Shown here in pieces: positions 1 through 7,299 of a stretch of DNA of 32,911 bases. Where the stretch lies: positions 1 to 32,911 of the forward strand of contig JAPOQU010000029.1 in assembly GCA_026710545.1 (NCBI GenBank), given 5' to 3'. The position numbers and the translations under genes are program-made. The notes beneath the pieces are model-generated. The model did not search any database. It had not been told where the DNA came from and saw only the letters and a program-made list of their open reading frames with translations. The stretch is from Gammaproteobacteria bacterium. Lineage in GTDB: Bacteria > Pseudomonadota > Gammaproteobacteria > Eutrophobiales > Eutrophobiaceae. Numbering within the stretch: the first letter of the stretch is position 1; each line of letters starts with the position of its first letter.

Positions 1-2
1 AA

Positions 3-215
3 GGCCAGTACCTGGCCTTTATCCATTACTACACCAAGGTCAACGGCATCGCCCCCGCACAGGCCGATTTACAGCGCTATTTCCGGGTCTCGCCGCCCTC
101 TGTGCATCGCATGTTAACCCAGTTGGCAGACCAGGGACTCATCACGAAACAGCCCGGCGTGGCGCGCAGCCTGTCACTGGCAATCCCCCGCAGTCAACTC
201 CCGGCGCTTGATTGA
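3..215 (+). CDS. LexA-type winged-helix DNA-binding protein, C-terminal part (5' truncated by window)
   Basis: An open frame enters from the left edge and ends at TGA 213-215, giving 70 residues. It begins GQYLAFIHYYTKVNGIAP and continues with QADLQRYFRVSPPSVHRML and LADQGLITK. This is the helix-turn-helix plus wing pattern of the LexA N-terminal domain: a first helix, a 'PP/AP' turn, a recognition helix containing PPSVHRML, then a short wing. It ends about 15 residues after the wing, so there is no room for the LexA autoprotease domain. Small stand-alone proteins of this type are common next to mobile DNA. The function is probably transcriptional regulation, but the target is unknown. The start is outside the window, so total length cannot be given. 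Its composition is closer to the rest of the contig than to the next gene. Confidence 0.7.
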   Translation, partial: GQYLAFIHYYTKVNGIAPAQADLQRYFRVSPPSVHRMLTQLADQGLITKQPGVARSLSLAIPRSQLPALD

Positions 216-323
216 TTTGCAGCTGCCAATCGATCAGAATTAAATTGAAACGGTACTAGTGGGAATATTGAACGATGTCTTCGCGGCTCTTAAGAGCTTG
301 AGCGGGGTAGGAGAGTCTGAGAG

Positions 324-2300
324 ATGGGAAAAGCTAGTCAAGTAGCCACAATTATGGGTGCGGTAATAGGACTATGCACTTTTGTGTTGCTCGTGGTATT
401 GGAGAAACAGCATATTAGTGAATGGGAAATGTGGGACATATTTCGGCGAGGCGCTACCGAAGATGCGACGATACTAATCGCAAAGCTGCGCAACGACAAA
501 GAAGGTAGGTACACGGAAGACCTGTTGCAGTGGGTGAAGCAACAGGGGATACAGTACTATGAATTAGGAAGAAGCTGGAAAGGAGATGAGGACGCGGAGA
601 AACGGGAGCAGGCACTCAGCAGGACCCAAAGTTTAGCACTAGTGGAAGGCTATGTCGGTTCAGACGGGGCAGTTATACGGATATGGGCGAAGGGTGGTCG
701 CACAAGCGAGGAAAGGAACTTCGGGCGAGGGAAGGATGATCCGGATAATCTGGTAGATTCGTTAGAAAAGATAATGGTACAAGGAATGAGATACGAAGCT
801 TGGCTGGGCAGGGCGCGAATGGGGAACGACGAGGAATATGAGGGTTTGCGTGAAAGAGCACGCCAGACACGGAAACAAATGAAGGGTGAGAAACGGCAGG
901 AGGAAGTGGACTTCATTATTGCGTATATCGAAAATATTCGTGCGGATAAAAAGGGTGAAGGGGAAGCCCAGAAAGCGGCTATAGGGATCTATACTCGGTT
1001 GCTGGCGCAGGTTCAGGACGAGACCGAGCGGATACCACTACTTGTCAATTTGGGTATTGCGGAGTTTCGAGAGGCCAGGCGTGAAGGTAGTGAAAAAGCG
1101 GCAGAAGCGGCAATACGTAGGTGGAACGAAGCGGAACGGATAGCCGAAGAAAGAGGCCTGATTGACGAGTGGGCGACAACTCGAACCTTCCAAACTGAGG
1201 CAGAACTACTAATACGTGAAATCCGTGGCAATAACGAGAGGGCCATTACGGCGCTAAAGCGACAGATTGAGACTTTCGAGGATACACAAGGAATACTATC
1301 AGAAAGTACAACGTTGATGGTAATGACTTGGTTAACGAAAGTAGATGGAGTGAGGAATGAATCGCACATAACGGAAGAATGTTTTCCAAGGAAAGGCGAC
1401 AGGAGAGCAACCCAGAACACGACAATGCATAGCACGTGTCTCGCGGTAGAGGAAATCCAATGGACGGAAGAAGAGTACAAAACAAGAGAGGCGAGAACGA
1501 ATCGGTGGTTGGGTATCGCAAGAGCGGCAGGGGACGAGATAACAGTAACCAGCTTAGTTGGGGTCAGAGCAGATCTGCTTCGAAACAGGGGCCTACGGGA
1601 AAACAATCCTGGGCTGTTGATCACTTCATTCGAAGGGACGCATCAGTACCGAACTAGAGCCGGGATTATTGATGAAGGAGTAGCGGAAGGTGAGTTAGTA
1701 ATCGGGATTTCACAGATGGTAGTACTTGTAGAGCTTGAGGCCTCATTGGCTCTTGCATGCGCTGATCTGGAATACATGAAAAAGTTGACCAAAGAAATCA
1801 GAGTATCTGAGTTGTGGTGCAGACAGGGCAGTATTGAAAACTGCGAAGCTCGACAGGAATGGAGACGTAACGTTATAGCAGCATTGGAGTATGGAAGCGC
1901 TAGTTGGGAAATGCACAAGTCCGGGCATGGGGGTCAACAGATGGTACTAGAAGACGACACAGCGGAAATCTGGCGACATGCCGCATGGGTTCGCGACAAG
2001 GGCGCAGAGCTAGCATATGCTGAGTCTTTGTGTCCAAATCGACCACAGGGGATTACCGAGAACGAAGAGCAGCGGGAAAACAGCAAAATTAATGAGAGAA
2101 CGCGAGCCTACCAGAAAATACGACGCACGTCGAAATGTACTCTACCTCGTCAACTATTGACCACAGCACCAAGCCTCCCCTCAGATGTGGGGAATATAGA
2201 AGAATGGCGTGAGAGTATAGGAGAATGGATCAATACAAACCGCAGACAGTTCCAAGAGGATATCCAGACGATCAAAGCCTGCGAGGGTGAGCCGTGGTAA
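324..2300 (+). CDS. Unrecognised membrane-anchored helical (TPR-like) protein, 658 aa, atypical composition
   Basis: I do not recognise the family. The start at ATG 324 follows an AGGAGA-type ribosome site (309-314). Residues about 7-26 form one hydrophobic segment (ATIMGAVIGLCTFVLLVV) with no cleavage site, so the protein is probably anchored by a single N-terminal helix. Residues about 100-125 (SLALVEGYVGSDGAVIRIWA) resemble the beta-rich domain seen ahead of TPR arrays in FlgO/TolB_N-like proteins, a weak similarity by eye only. Residues about 180-330 are charged, alanine- and glutamate-rich amphipathic helices (AAIGIYTRLLAQVQDET, LLVNLGIAEFREARREG, AAEAAIRRWNEAERIAEE), typical of degenerate TPR repeats. 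The C-terminal half is helical with scattered cysteines and no catalytic motif I can name. The coding strand is purine-rich and uses codons such as ATA, CTA and AGA that neighbouring genes avoid, which points to horizontal transfer. It lies alone between a LexA-type regulator fragment and a tRNA-derived border. Confidence 0.75.
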   Translation: MGKASQVATIMGAVIGLCTFVLLVVLEKQHISEWEMWDIFRRGATEDATILIAKLRNDKEGRYTEDLLQWVKQQGIQYYELGRSWKGDEDAEKREQALSRTQSLALVEGYVGSDGAVIRIWAKGGRTSEERNFGRGKDDPDNLVDSLEKIMVQGMRYEAWLGRARMGNDEEYEGLRERARQTRKQMKGEKRQEEVDFIIAYIENIRADKKGEGEAQKAAIGIYTRLLAQVQDETERIPLLVNLGIAEFREARREGSEKAAEAAIRRWNEAERIAEERGLIDEWATTRTFQTEAELLIREIRGNNERAITALKRQIETFEDTQGILSESTTLMVMTWLTKVDGVRNESHITEECFPRKGDRRATQNTTMHSTCLAVEEIQWTEEEYKTREARTNRWLGIARAAGDEITVTSLVGVRADLLRNRGLRENNPGLLITSFEGTHQYRTRAGIIDEGVAEGELVIGISQMVVLVELEASLALACADLEYMKKLTKEIRVSELWCRQGSIENCEARQEWRRNVIAALEYGSASWEMHKSGHGGQQMVLEDDTAEIWRHAAWVRDKGAELAYAESLCPNRPQGITENEEQRENSKINERTRAYQKIRRTSKCTLPRQLLTTAPSLPSDVGNIEEWRESIGEWINTNRRQFQEDIQTIKACEGEPW

Positions 2301-2319
2301 ACATGTTGCCTCTCGCCGA

Positions 2320-2336
2320 GGTATTGACAAGTTAAC
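2320..2336. repeat. Inverted repeat, left arm (17 bp)
   Basis: GGTATTGACAAGTTAAC is the exact reverse complement of 2454-2470, with 117 bases between the arms. The match does not extend beyond 17 bases on the inner side. It lies just after the stop of the 658-aa gene. It may be a recombinase or regulator binding site, or the end of a small palindromic element; no target duplication is visible. Confidence 0.7.
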
Positions 2337-2453
2337 GGAAAAATCGCCGTTTTGACTAAGGTTACTGCTCGCTCATAAAATTCAACTTGTTGATTATCAT
2401 AGCTATTAATTTTTCAATAGAGGATGAAAAATCACGAAATCTTTAATTTATTG

Positions 2454-2470
2454 GTTAACTTGTCAATACC
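2454..2470. repeat. Inverted repeat, right arm (17 bp)
   Basis: GTTAACTTGTCAATACC is the exact reverse complement of the arm at 2320-2336. The AACTTGT core recurs a third time at 2384-2390 between the arms, so the three sites could form an array bound by one protein. Confidence 0.7.
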
Positions 2471-2597
2471 CTCATGGAGAATAATTAGCCTATAATAACG
2501 GCAGAAAGGCTGGAATACTCTTAATACTCTGTTGGTATTATCGTTGGTAAGAATATTATATAAATTGTAAATTCCAGTAATATCAATGGGTTGTAAT

Positions 2598-2622
2598 GTA
2601 GGTTCGATTCCTGCACGCACCA
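2598..2622 (+). other. tRNA 3'-end fragment, probable attachment-site remnant
   Basis: The sequence reads as a tRNA T-arm: a 5-base stem strand GTAGG, the invariant-type loop TTCGATT, and the partner strand CCTGC (one G-T pair). It is followed by a 7-base acceptor-like strand ACGCACC and a discriminator A at 2622. No CCA is encoded after it, and no D-arm, anticodon arm or matching 5' acceptor strand (GGTGCGT) occurs upstream, so this is not a complete tRNA gene. It resembles the end of tRNA-Lys but differs in the acceptor. Integrative elements often leave such a 3' copy at their distal end. Composition changes here, from AT-rich on the left to the GC-rich chromosomal gene on the right. Confidence 0.55.
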
Positions 2623-2641
2623 CTGCAAGGGGGGAACATAA

Positions 2642-3199
2642 ATGTCAGTCAAAAATACCGAAAAAGAATATGGATCGATAAGTAAAATCTTTCACTGGAC
2701 GGTGCTGCTGCTCGTTATCGTGATGCTGGCGATTGCCTCGCAATCGACCGAGTTGCCGCGGGGCCAGGAAAAACTGGAGTTGATACTGCTGCACGCATCT
2801 TTCGGCCTGCTGCTGCTGTTCGTGCTCAGCGCACGGCTGATCTGGCGCTGGCTGAATATCACCCCGGCGAAGATGCCGCATATACCCGTCTGGCAGCATG
2901 TTATCTCAAGAACAGTGCACTACGGACTGTACATCATGCTGTTTGTCCAGATATTCAACGGCATGGCCAGGTTCGCGACGGCCGGGTTCAAGGTACCGTT
3001 CTTCGGGCTGTTCGAAGTGGGGTTCCCGATGGACAAGGATGAAGCCATGAATGAACTGATCGGTGATTTACACGGGATTTTTCCAATCGTGATACTGGTA
3101 TTGCTGGGAATACACATCCTGGCTGCCCTGTATCACCATTTCTGGCTGAAAGACAATACCTTGCGCCGCATGACCACGGGTATCGGCACGGGCAGATAA
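2642..3199 (+). CDS. Cytochrome b561 family di-heme membrane protein
   Basis: The 185-residue product has the four transmembrane helices of the bacterial cytochrome b561 (CybB/YodB) family. These proteins pass electrons between the quinone pool and periplasmic acceptors or oxidants. The family opening SKIFHWTVLLLVIVM is present. Candidate heme-ligand histidines are H18 (KIFHW), H51 (LLHASFG), H144 (DLHG) and H158 (GIHIL), and their spacing fits the E. coli protein. The length is normal (about 175-190). The ATG at 2642 follows a GGGGG-type ribosome site at 2629-2634. It is the first gene with normal contig composition to the right of the tRNA-like remnant, and no promoter is obvious within the short leader. 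The electron partner and physiological substrate cannot be told from the sequence. Confidence 0.9.
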   Translation: MSVKNTEKEYGSISKIFHWTVLLLVIVMLAIASQSTELPRGQEKLELILLHASFGLLLLFVLSARLIWRWLNITPAKMPHIPVWQHVISRTVHYGLYIMLFVQIFNGMARFATAGFKVPFFGLFEVGFPMDKDEAMNELIGDLHGIFPIVILVLLGIHILAALYHHFWLKDNTLRRMTTGIGTGR

Positions 3200-3336
3200 T
3201 CCGGGTTTCATTGGGCCGGCATGTTTTTGTCAGCTCTTTATGGAAAATTCACGGATCAGTTATAATGAACCTGCGAAGCATACGGGTTTGCGCACGGCGG
3301 CGGCCTGCATCCTGATCAGCACCGGAGCGAATCGAC

Positions 3337-6021
3337 ATGACTAATAACGTGAGGGACTCATTGACGCGTCACGGGACGGTATCTCTGGTAATTTTTGCCT
3401 GTCTGGCGCTTGCTGCAGCGAGCGTTACTGCCCAGGTGATCGACGAAATCATCGTCACCGCGCAAAAACGGGAACAGTCGGTGCAGGATGTGCCGGTATC
3501 CATCTCCACCTTTGCCGGGGAGTTTATCGAGGACTCCGGCATCGATACCTTGCAGCAGCTCGGCCAGTACACACCCAACCTGAGCCTGGCTTACTCCAGC
3601 CAGGTGGCGAACAACCGCGTCATCATGCGCGGGGTCGGATCCGTGGGTAACAGCGCCATCGAACCCAGTGTCGCGGTGTTCGTTGACGGCGTATATATCC
3701 CGCGGCCTTCCTCCATAGTGGGCACGCTTACCGACCTGGAAATCGTCGAGGTTCTGCGCGGTCCCCAGGGCACGCTGTTCGGGCGCAACGCCTCCATGGG
3801 GGCCCTGAATATCCGCACCAGGAAACCTACCGAAGAGTTGTCCGGAAATCTCCGGGCCAGTTATGGAAATTATGACCATGTCCGGGTATCAGGCGGCCTG
3901 AGCGGCGCCTTCTCGCCCGAGGCGTCCGGCAGACTGGCCTTTCAGTATTCCGACCGGAACGGCTATGGTGAGAACAGTTTTACCGAAGGCGACAGCCGCA
4001 GCGACGTGGGGGAGTGGGATGATTTCAGCCTGCGCGGCAAGCTCTATTTTACACCGCACGAGGACCTGGATATTACCCTCACGGCCGATTACGCCAGGGT
4101 CGATAACGGCGGCGGTGTGATTGAAGTCCTGCCGGACACGATACTGCCGCAATACCTGACGACGCTCAACGCTTATTTATCGCACACGGATCCTTTCAGC
4201 ATGCCCAACGGAGAGGTGCCGGAGACGGCAAACGGCTTTGATTACAAGGTTCACCAGGACCACCAGGACGACGCGCAGGATGAGCAATGGGGTATATCCG
4301 GCGACATCAACTGGCGCATTGGCGGCCATACCGTCCGTTCCATAACCGGTTACCGGGACTGGAGCAACGACACCCTGAACGAATCCATTATCCGGCTGCC
4401 CAGCGACCTGATCCGGCGCGTGACCTACTACGAGGCGCAGACCGTTTCCCAGGAATTGCAGCTGTTGTCACCGACCGGCGGCCGTATCGAATACGTTGCC
4501 GGCGTGTATTACTACCAGGAAGATTACGATATCGACCAGCGGTTCGACCAGGGTCCGGACTTCTGCAAGCCGTTTCTCAGCAACCAGTTTGCGTTGGATA
4601 CCCATGCCTTCGGTGTTGCAGAGGAGATAGCAATCGATGTCGTAGCAGACAACCTGGAACTGGAGGGCGTCCCGGCACAGTTTGCGCCGCTGCTGTCCGA
4701 GGCGCTGATTACCGGAGCCATCCACAGCCCCGAACAACTGGTCGCCTTCGGTGTGCCGGCGGCGTTTGCCGAAGTGCTGATTGCCGCAGCGAGCCCGGCA
4801 ACGGTGTTTGAGGTGGCGCGCGGCATAGGCGACGAGGTGGGCAATTTCTGTGACGGCGGCGGCGCCAGGAATGCCGTCTCGACCCGCTTCCAGCAGGATG
4901 TCAGCAACATCGCCCTGTACGGCCAGTTCACGTTCAAGCTTACGGAACAACTGCGCATCACCGGCGGGGTACGCTGGACAGACAGCGACAAGGACGGCAG
5001 TTTCACCAGCGGCGTGAATAACCCGATCGGCGCGCCGCCGTCCCCGGAGAACCCTTACGGCATCGACTTGCGCATACCGGAAGACCATCCCGGTCTGAAG
5101 TTCGATGAAGAAGAGGTCACCTGGATGGCCAATATCAGTTTTTATCCTGTCGAAGAGATAATGTTATACGCGACGTACGCGACCGGGTTCAGGTCCGGCG
5201 GCTTCAACTCGGAAGGTTTCGACTCCATCGCACTGGCCCTGGGAGCAACCCGGAGTTTCGATACGGAAACCGTGGACAACGTAGAGGCCGGCGCCAAGGG
5301 CGGCTTTTTCAACAACCAGGTGCTCGTCAGCCTGAATTATTTTCATACGGAGATCGACGACCTCCAGGACCGCAAGTTCGACGGCGTGAATTTCCTCATG
5401 CAAAACGTCGAGAAGCTGACCCAGCAGGGCATGGAACTGGACATCCAGGCGCGCCCGCTGGACCAGTTCTACGCGGTACTGGGTGTGAGCTACCTGGATT
5501 CCGAGTTCGGTTCTTTCCCCGACGCCACCGGCCTGCCGGCCAGCATCGCGGACTTCCGGCAGGCGGTTGCGGTCAGCCGGGCCACCGGCGCGCCGCTCCC
5601 CGAGCCGCCGGCCCGTGACTTGTCGGGACAGAGGAATCACTTTTCACCGAAATGGCAGCTGTCGCTGGTGGGCGAATGGACCGACCGGATTCCCGCAACG
5701 GAGATGAGCTGGTTCCTACGGGGGGAATACCAGTATACGGCCGCCCAGAACGTCGGTGCGGATACCAACCAGGGGCTGCAGTCGATACAACGGGGTTACG
5801 ATGTCGTTAATGCCCGCCTGGGACTGCGCAGTCTGAATACCGGCTGGGAGCTGTCGACCTTCGTACGCAATGCGTTTGACGAGGGATATTGCCAGGTGAT
5901 CTTTATCCAGGCCCTCGCTACCTCCGCGGGCCTGGTTGACCCGGCAACGGGAGGGGGCATGCACCGCTGCGTGCTGGGCGCCCCGCGCACCTGGGGGGTG
6001 GAAGCGGCCTACCGTTTCTGA
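3337..6021 (+). CDS. TonB-dependent outer-membrane receptor
   Basis: This 894-residue product is an outer-membrane gated channel driven by TonB-ExbBD. A signal peptide (hydrophobic at about 14-30) is probably cleaved after VTA at residue 32. It is followed at once by a TonB box (DEIIVTAQ, 36-43). The plug domain follows (QDVPVSIST, FVDGVYIPRP, VEVLRGPQGTLFGRN), then a 22-strand-type barrel ending in the aromatic C-terminus AYRF that the BAM machinery recognises. The 'TAQKREQSVQDVPVSI' plug type is common in marine and soil proteobacteria and its substrates are mostly unknown, so none is assigned. A stretch between Cys410 and Cys505 is unusually alanine-rich and helical for a barrel loop. A TATAAT lies at 3261-3266, without a convincing -35. 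There is no adjacent regulator or transporter. Confidence 0.93.
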   Translation: MTNNVRDSLTRHGTVSLVIFACLALAAASVTAQVIDEIIVTAQKREQSVQDVPVSISTFAGEFIEDSGIDTLQQLGQYTPNLSLAYSSQVANNRVIMRGVGSVGNSAIEPSVAVFVDGVYIPRPSSIVGTLTDLEIVEVLRGPQGTLFGRNASMGALNIRTRKPTEELSGNLRASYGNYDHVRVSGGLSGAFSPEASGRLAFQYSDRNGYGENSFTEGDSRSDVGEWDDFSLRGKLYFTPHEDLDITLTADYARVDNGGGVIEVLPDTILPQYLTTLNAYLSHTDPFSMPNGEVPETANGFDYKVHQDHQDDAQDEQWGISGDINWRIGGHTVRSITGYRDWSNDTLNESIIRLPSDLIRRVTYYEAQTVSQELQLLSPTGGRIEYVAGVYYYQEDYDIDQRFDQGPDFCKPFLSNQFALDTHAFGVAEEIAIDVVADNLELEGVPAQFAPLLSEALITGAIHSPEQLVAFGVPAAFAEVLIAAASPATVFEVARGIGDEVGNFCDGGGARNAVSTRFQQDVSNIALYGQFTFKLTEQLRITGGVRWTDSDKDGSFTSGVNNPIGAPPSPENPYGIDLRIPEDHPGLKFDEEEVTWMANISFYPVEEIMLYATYATGFRSGGFNSEGFDSIALALGATRSFDTETVDNVEAGAKGGFFNNQVLVSLNYFHTEIDDLQDRKFDGVNFLMQNVEKLTQQGMELDIQARPLDQFYAVLGVSYLDSEFGSFPDATGLPASIADFRQAVAVSRATGAPLPEPPARDLSGQRNHFSPKWQLSLVGEWTDRIPATEMSWFLRGEYQYTAAQNVGADTNQGLQSIQRGYDVVNARLGLRSLNTGWELSTFVRNAFDEGYCQVIFIQALATSAGLVDPATGGGMHRCVLGAPRTWGVEAAYRF

Positions 6022-6122
6022 GCACCGTATCAAGTACAGGGTAGGTTCTGGTAATATCCCGGACTTGAAATTTTACCGATCGGGCGCCATTTCCCCATTT
6101 TGAATATTGAGAGGATACAGTT

Positions 6123-6494
6123 TTGCCGATTTACGAGTACCAATGTAAAACCTGCGGACATAAACTCGAGAAACTGCAGAAGATCTCGGATGCGCCGCTG
6201 CAGGATTGCCCCGCGTGCGCACAGCCGGACCTGCACAAGCTGGTCTCTGCAGTTGCCTTTCGTCTCAAGGGAGGCGGCTGGTACGAAACGGATTTCAAGG
6301 ATGAGAAATCAAGAAAAAACGTAGCCAAGGAAGACGGGAAAGCCGCGCAAGCCGACACCGGGAAAACTGACGGCGACGCCGACAGGAAAAAAGATAACGG
6401 AGCAACATCGGATGGTACGGGCGTTGCAAAGGAGACGAAGGCCGAAACCAAAAAAGACGGAGGAAGTACGCCTGCCCCAACCCACGCCGGCTGA
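6123..6494 (+). CDS. FmdB-family zinc-ribbon regulatory protein
   Basis: A 123-residue protein opening MPIYEYQCKTCGHKLEKLQK, the hallmark of the FmdB/CxxC zinc-ribbon family. One Zn site is visible: CKTC (residues 8-11) paired with CPAC (29-32). The start is TTG 6123, preceded by GAGAGG (6108-6113), and is fixed by the invariant family N-terminus. After about residue 60 the protein turns into a low-complexity Lys/Asp/Thr/Ala tail with no domain. Family members are named for a proposed role in formamidase regulation, but the real function is unsettled. The gene sits just upstream of the DUF502 gene and aspS, an arrangement seen in many proteobacteria. Confidence 0.88.
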   Translation: MPIYEYQCKTCGHKLEKLQKISDAPLQDCPACAQPDLHKLVSAVAFRLKGGGWYETDFKDEKSRKNVAKEDGKAAQADTGKTDGDADRKKDNGATSDGTGVAKETKAETKKDGGSTPAPTHAG

Positions 6495-6616
6495 ACGACC
6501 TTGCTGCCGGCGGGTTTCAATTTGACCTGCCATGCGCGTGCACGGAGCGTCAAGCGGTGGTTGTGCGGATGTGTTATCCTGCACCGCACTCCAATCGGTT
6601 GACTTTTAACAGAACA

Positions 6617-7270
6617 ATGACTGCATTGCGAAGATACATCATTGCCGGCCTGCTGGTGTGGTTGCCCCTGGTCATTACCGTGGCCATTATCAAGTTCGTT
6701 ATCGACCTGCTCGACGGCACCGTCCTGCTGCTGCCGCCGGATTACCGGCCGGAAGCGCTGCTCGGTTTCGGCATCCCGGGATTCGGCATCATCCTGGCCG
6801 TCGCCATCCTGCTCCTGACCGGTATGTTCGCCGCAAACCTGCTGGGCCGGCGCCTGGTGCAGTTCTCGGAAGCGGCGCTTGGCAAGATCCCGCTGGTCCG
6901 TACCGTGTATAACAGCGTCAAGCAGATATCCACCACGTTGCTGGCCTCCAAGAGCACGTCATTCCGCAAGGTGGTCCTGGTCGAGTACCCGCGCAAGGAC
7001 TGCTGGTGTATCGGGTTTCTCAGCAATGAACATGTCCAGACGGACCACAACATTACGGATGAGCAACTCCAGTCCATTTACCTGCCGACCACACCGAACC
7101 CGACCTCGGGGTTCAACCTGCTGATCCCGCAACGGGAAATCATAGAGCTGGACATGTCGGTGGAAGACGGGTTCAAGTTCATCATTTCAATGGGCGTCAT
7201 CGTGCCGGAAGGGGAAATCAAGCGCCTGCTCCCGGCGGCCGCGGACGCGCCGGCTTCTGCCGCCTCCTGA
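6617..7270 (+). CDS. DUF502 family membrane protein
   Basis: The 217-residue product begins [20 protein letters not shown] at ATG 6617. An upstream in-frame GTG at 6557 is rejected because family members start at this Leu-Arg-Arg-Tyr motif. There are two transmembrane segments (about 8-30 and 52-78), then a conserved soluble part: [16 protein letters not shown], then [16 protein letters not shown], then [13 protein letters not shown]. These are signatures of DUF502 (COG2928), an inner-membrane family related to plant COV1 proteins, with no defined biochemical role. It lies between fmdB and aspS, 29 bases upstream of the latter, and is probably cotranscribed with it. The position is conserved widely, but I know of no explanation for it. 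Confidence 0.9.
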   Translation: MTALRRYIIAGLLVWLPLVITVAIIKFVIDLLDGTVLLLPPDYRPEALLGFGIPGFGIILAVAILLLTGMFAANLLGRRLVQFSEAALGKIPLVRTVYNSVKQISTTLLASKSTSFRKVVLVEYPRKDCWCIGFLSNEHVQTDHNITDEQLQSIYLPTTPNPTSGFNLLIPQREIIELDMSVEDGFKFIISMGVIVPEGEIKRLLPAAADAPASAAS

Positions 7271-7299
7271 CATCCCCGGCAACACCGGAACAACAACCC

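Larger units (their letters stand above)
2301..2597. other. AT-rich non-coding gap of the putative island
   Basis: About 300 bases without a convincing gene, visibly AT-rich compared with the rest of the contig. It contains the 17-bp inverted repeat listed separately and a third partial copy of its AACTTGT core at 2384-2390. It also has a perfect TATAAT at 2491-2496 without a good -35 at 16-18 bases. A 63-codon frame on the - strand (2432-2623) begins MVRAGIEPTLQP. That sequence is the usual artefact of translating the complement of a tRNA T-arm, so I do not call it a gene. Confidence 0.6.

Noticed and set aside
286..297. 12-bp perfect palindrome GCTCTTAAGAGC ahead of the 658-aa gene
   Set aside because: It could be an operator, but a single 12-bp palindrome is too short to support without a second site or conservation.
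2460..2496. Possible promoter TTGTCA ... TATAAT
   Set aside because: The hexamers are 25 bases apart, too far for a sigma-70 promoter, and the sequence at 16-18 bases upstream of TATAAT does not resemble a -35.
2432..2623. 63-codon frame on the - strand starting MVRAGIEPTLQP
   Set aside because: RAGIEPT is the usual translation of the complement of a tRNA T-arm, and the rest is AT-rich with no homology I recognise, so it is an artefact of the tRNA-like remnant.
2503..2640. Split tRNA or tmRNA-like RNA upstream of the T-arm
   Set aside because: I searched for a 5' acceptor strand, D-arm or anticodon arm and found none. A 7-bp CTGGAAT/ATTCCAG pairing is too little support.
4287..4811. 174-codon + strand frame inside the TonB receptor gene
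   Set aside because: It is a GC-rich shadow frame full of Arg, Pro and Cys and overlaps a well-supported receptor gene.
6557..6616. Upstream GTG start for the DUF502 gene
   Set aside because: The extra 20 residues (MVVRMCYPAP...) are not family-like, while ATG 6617 gives the conserved N-terminus.
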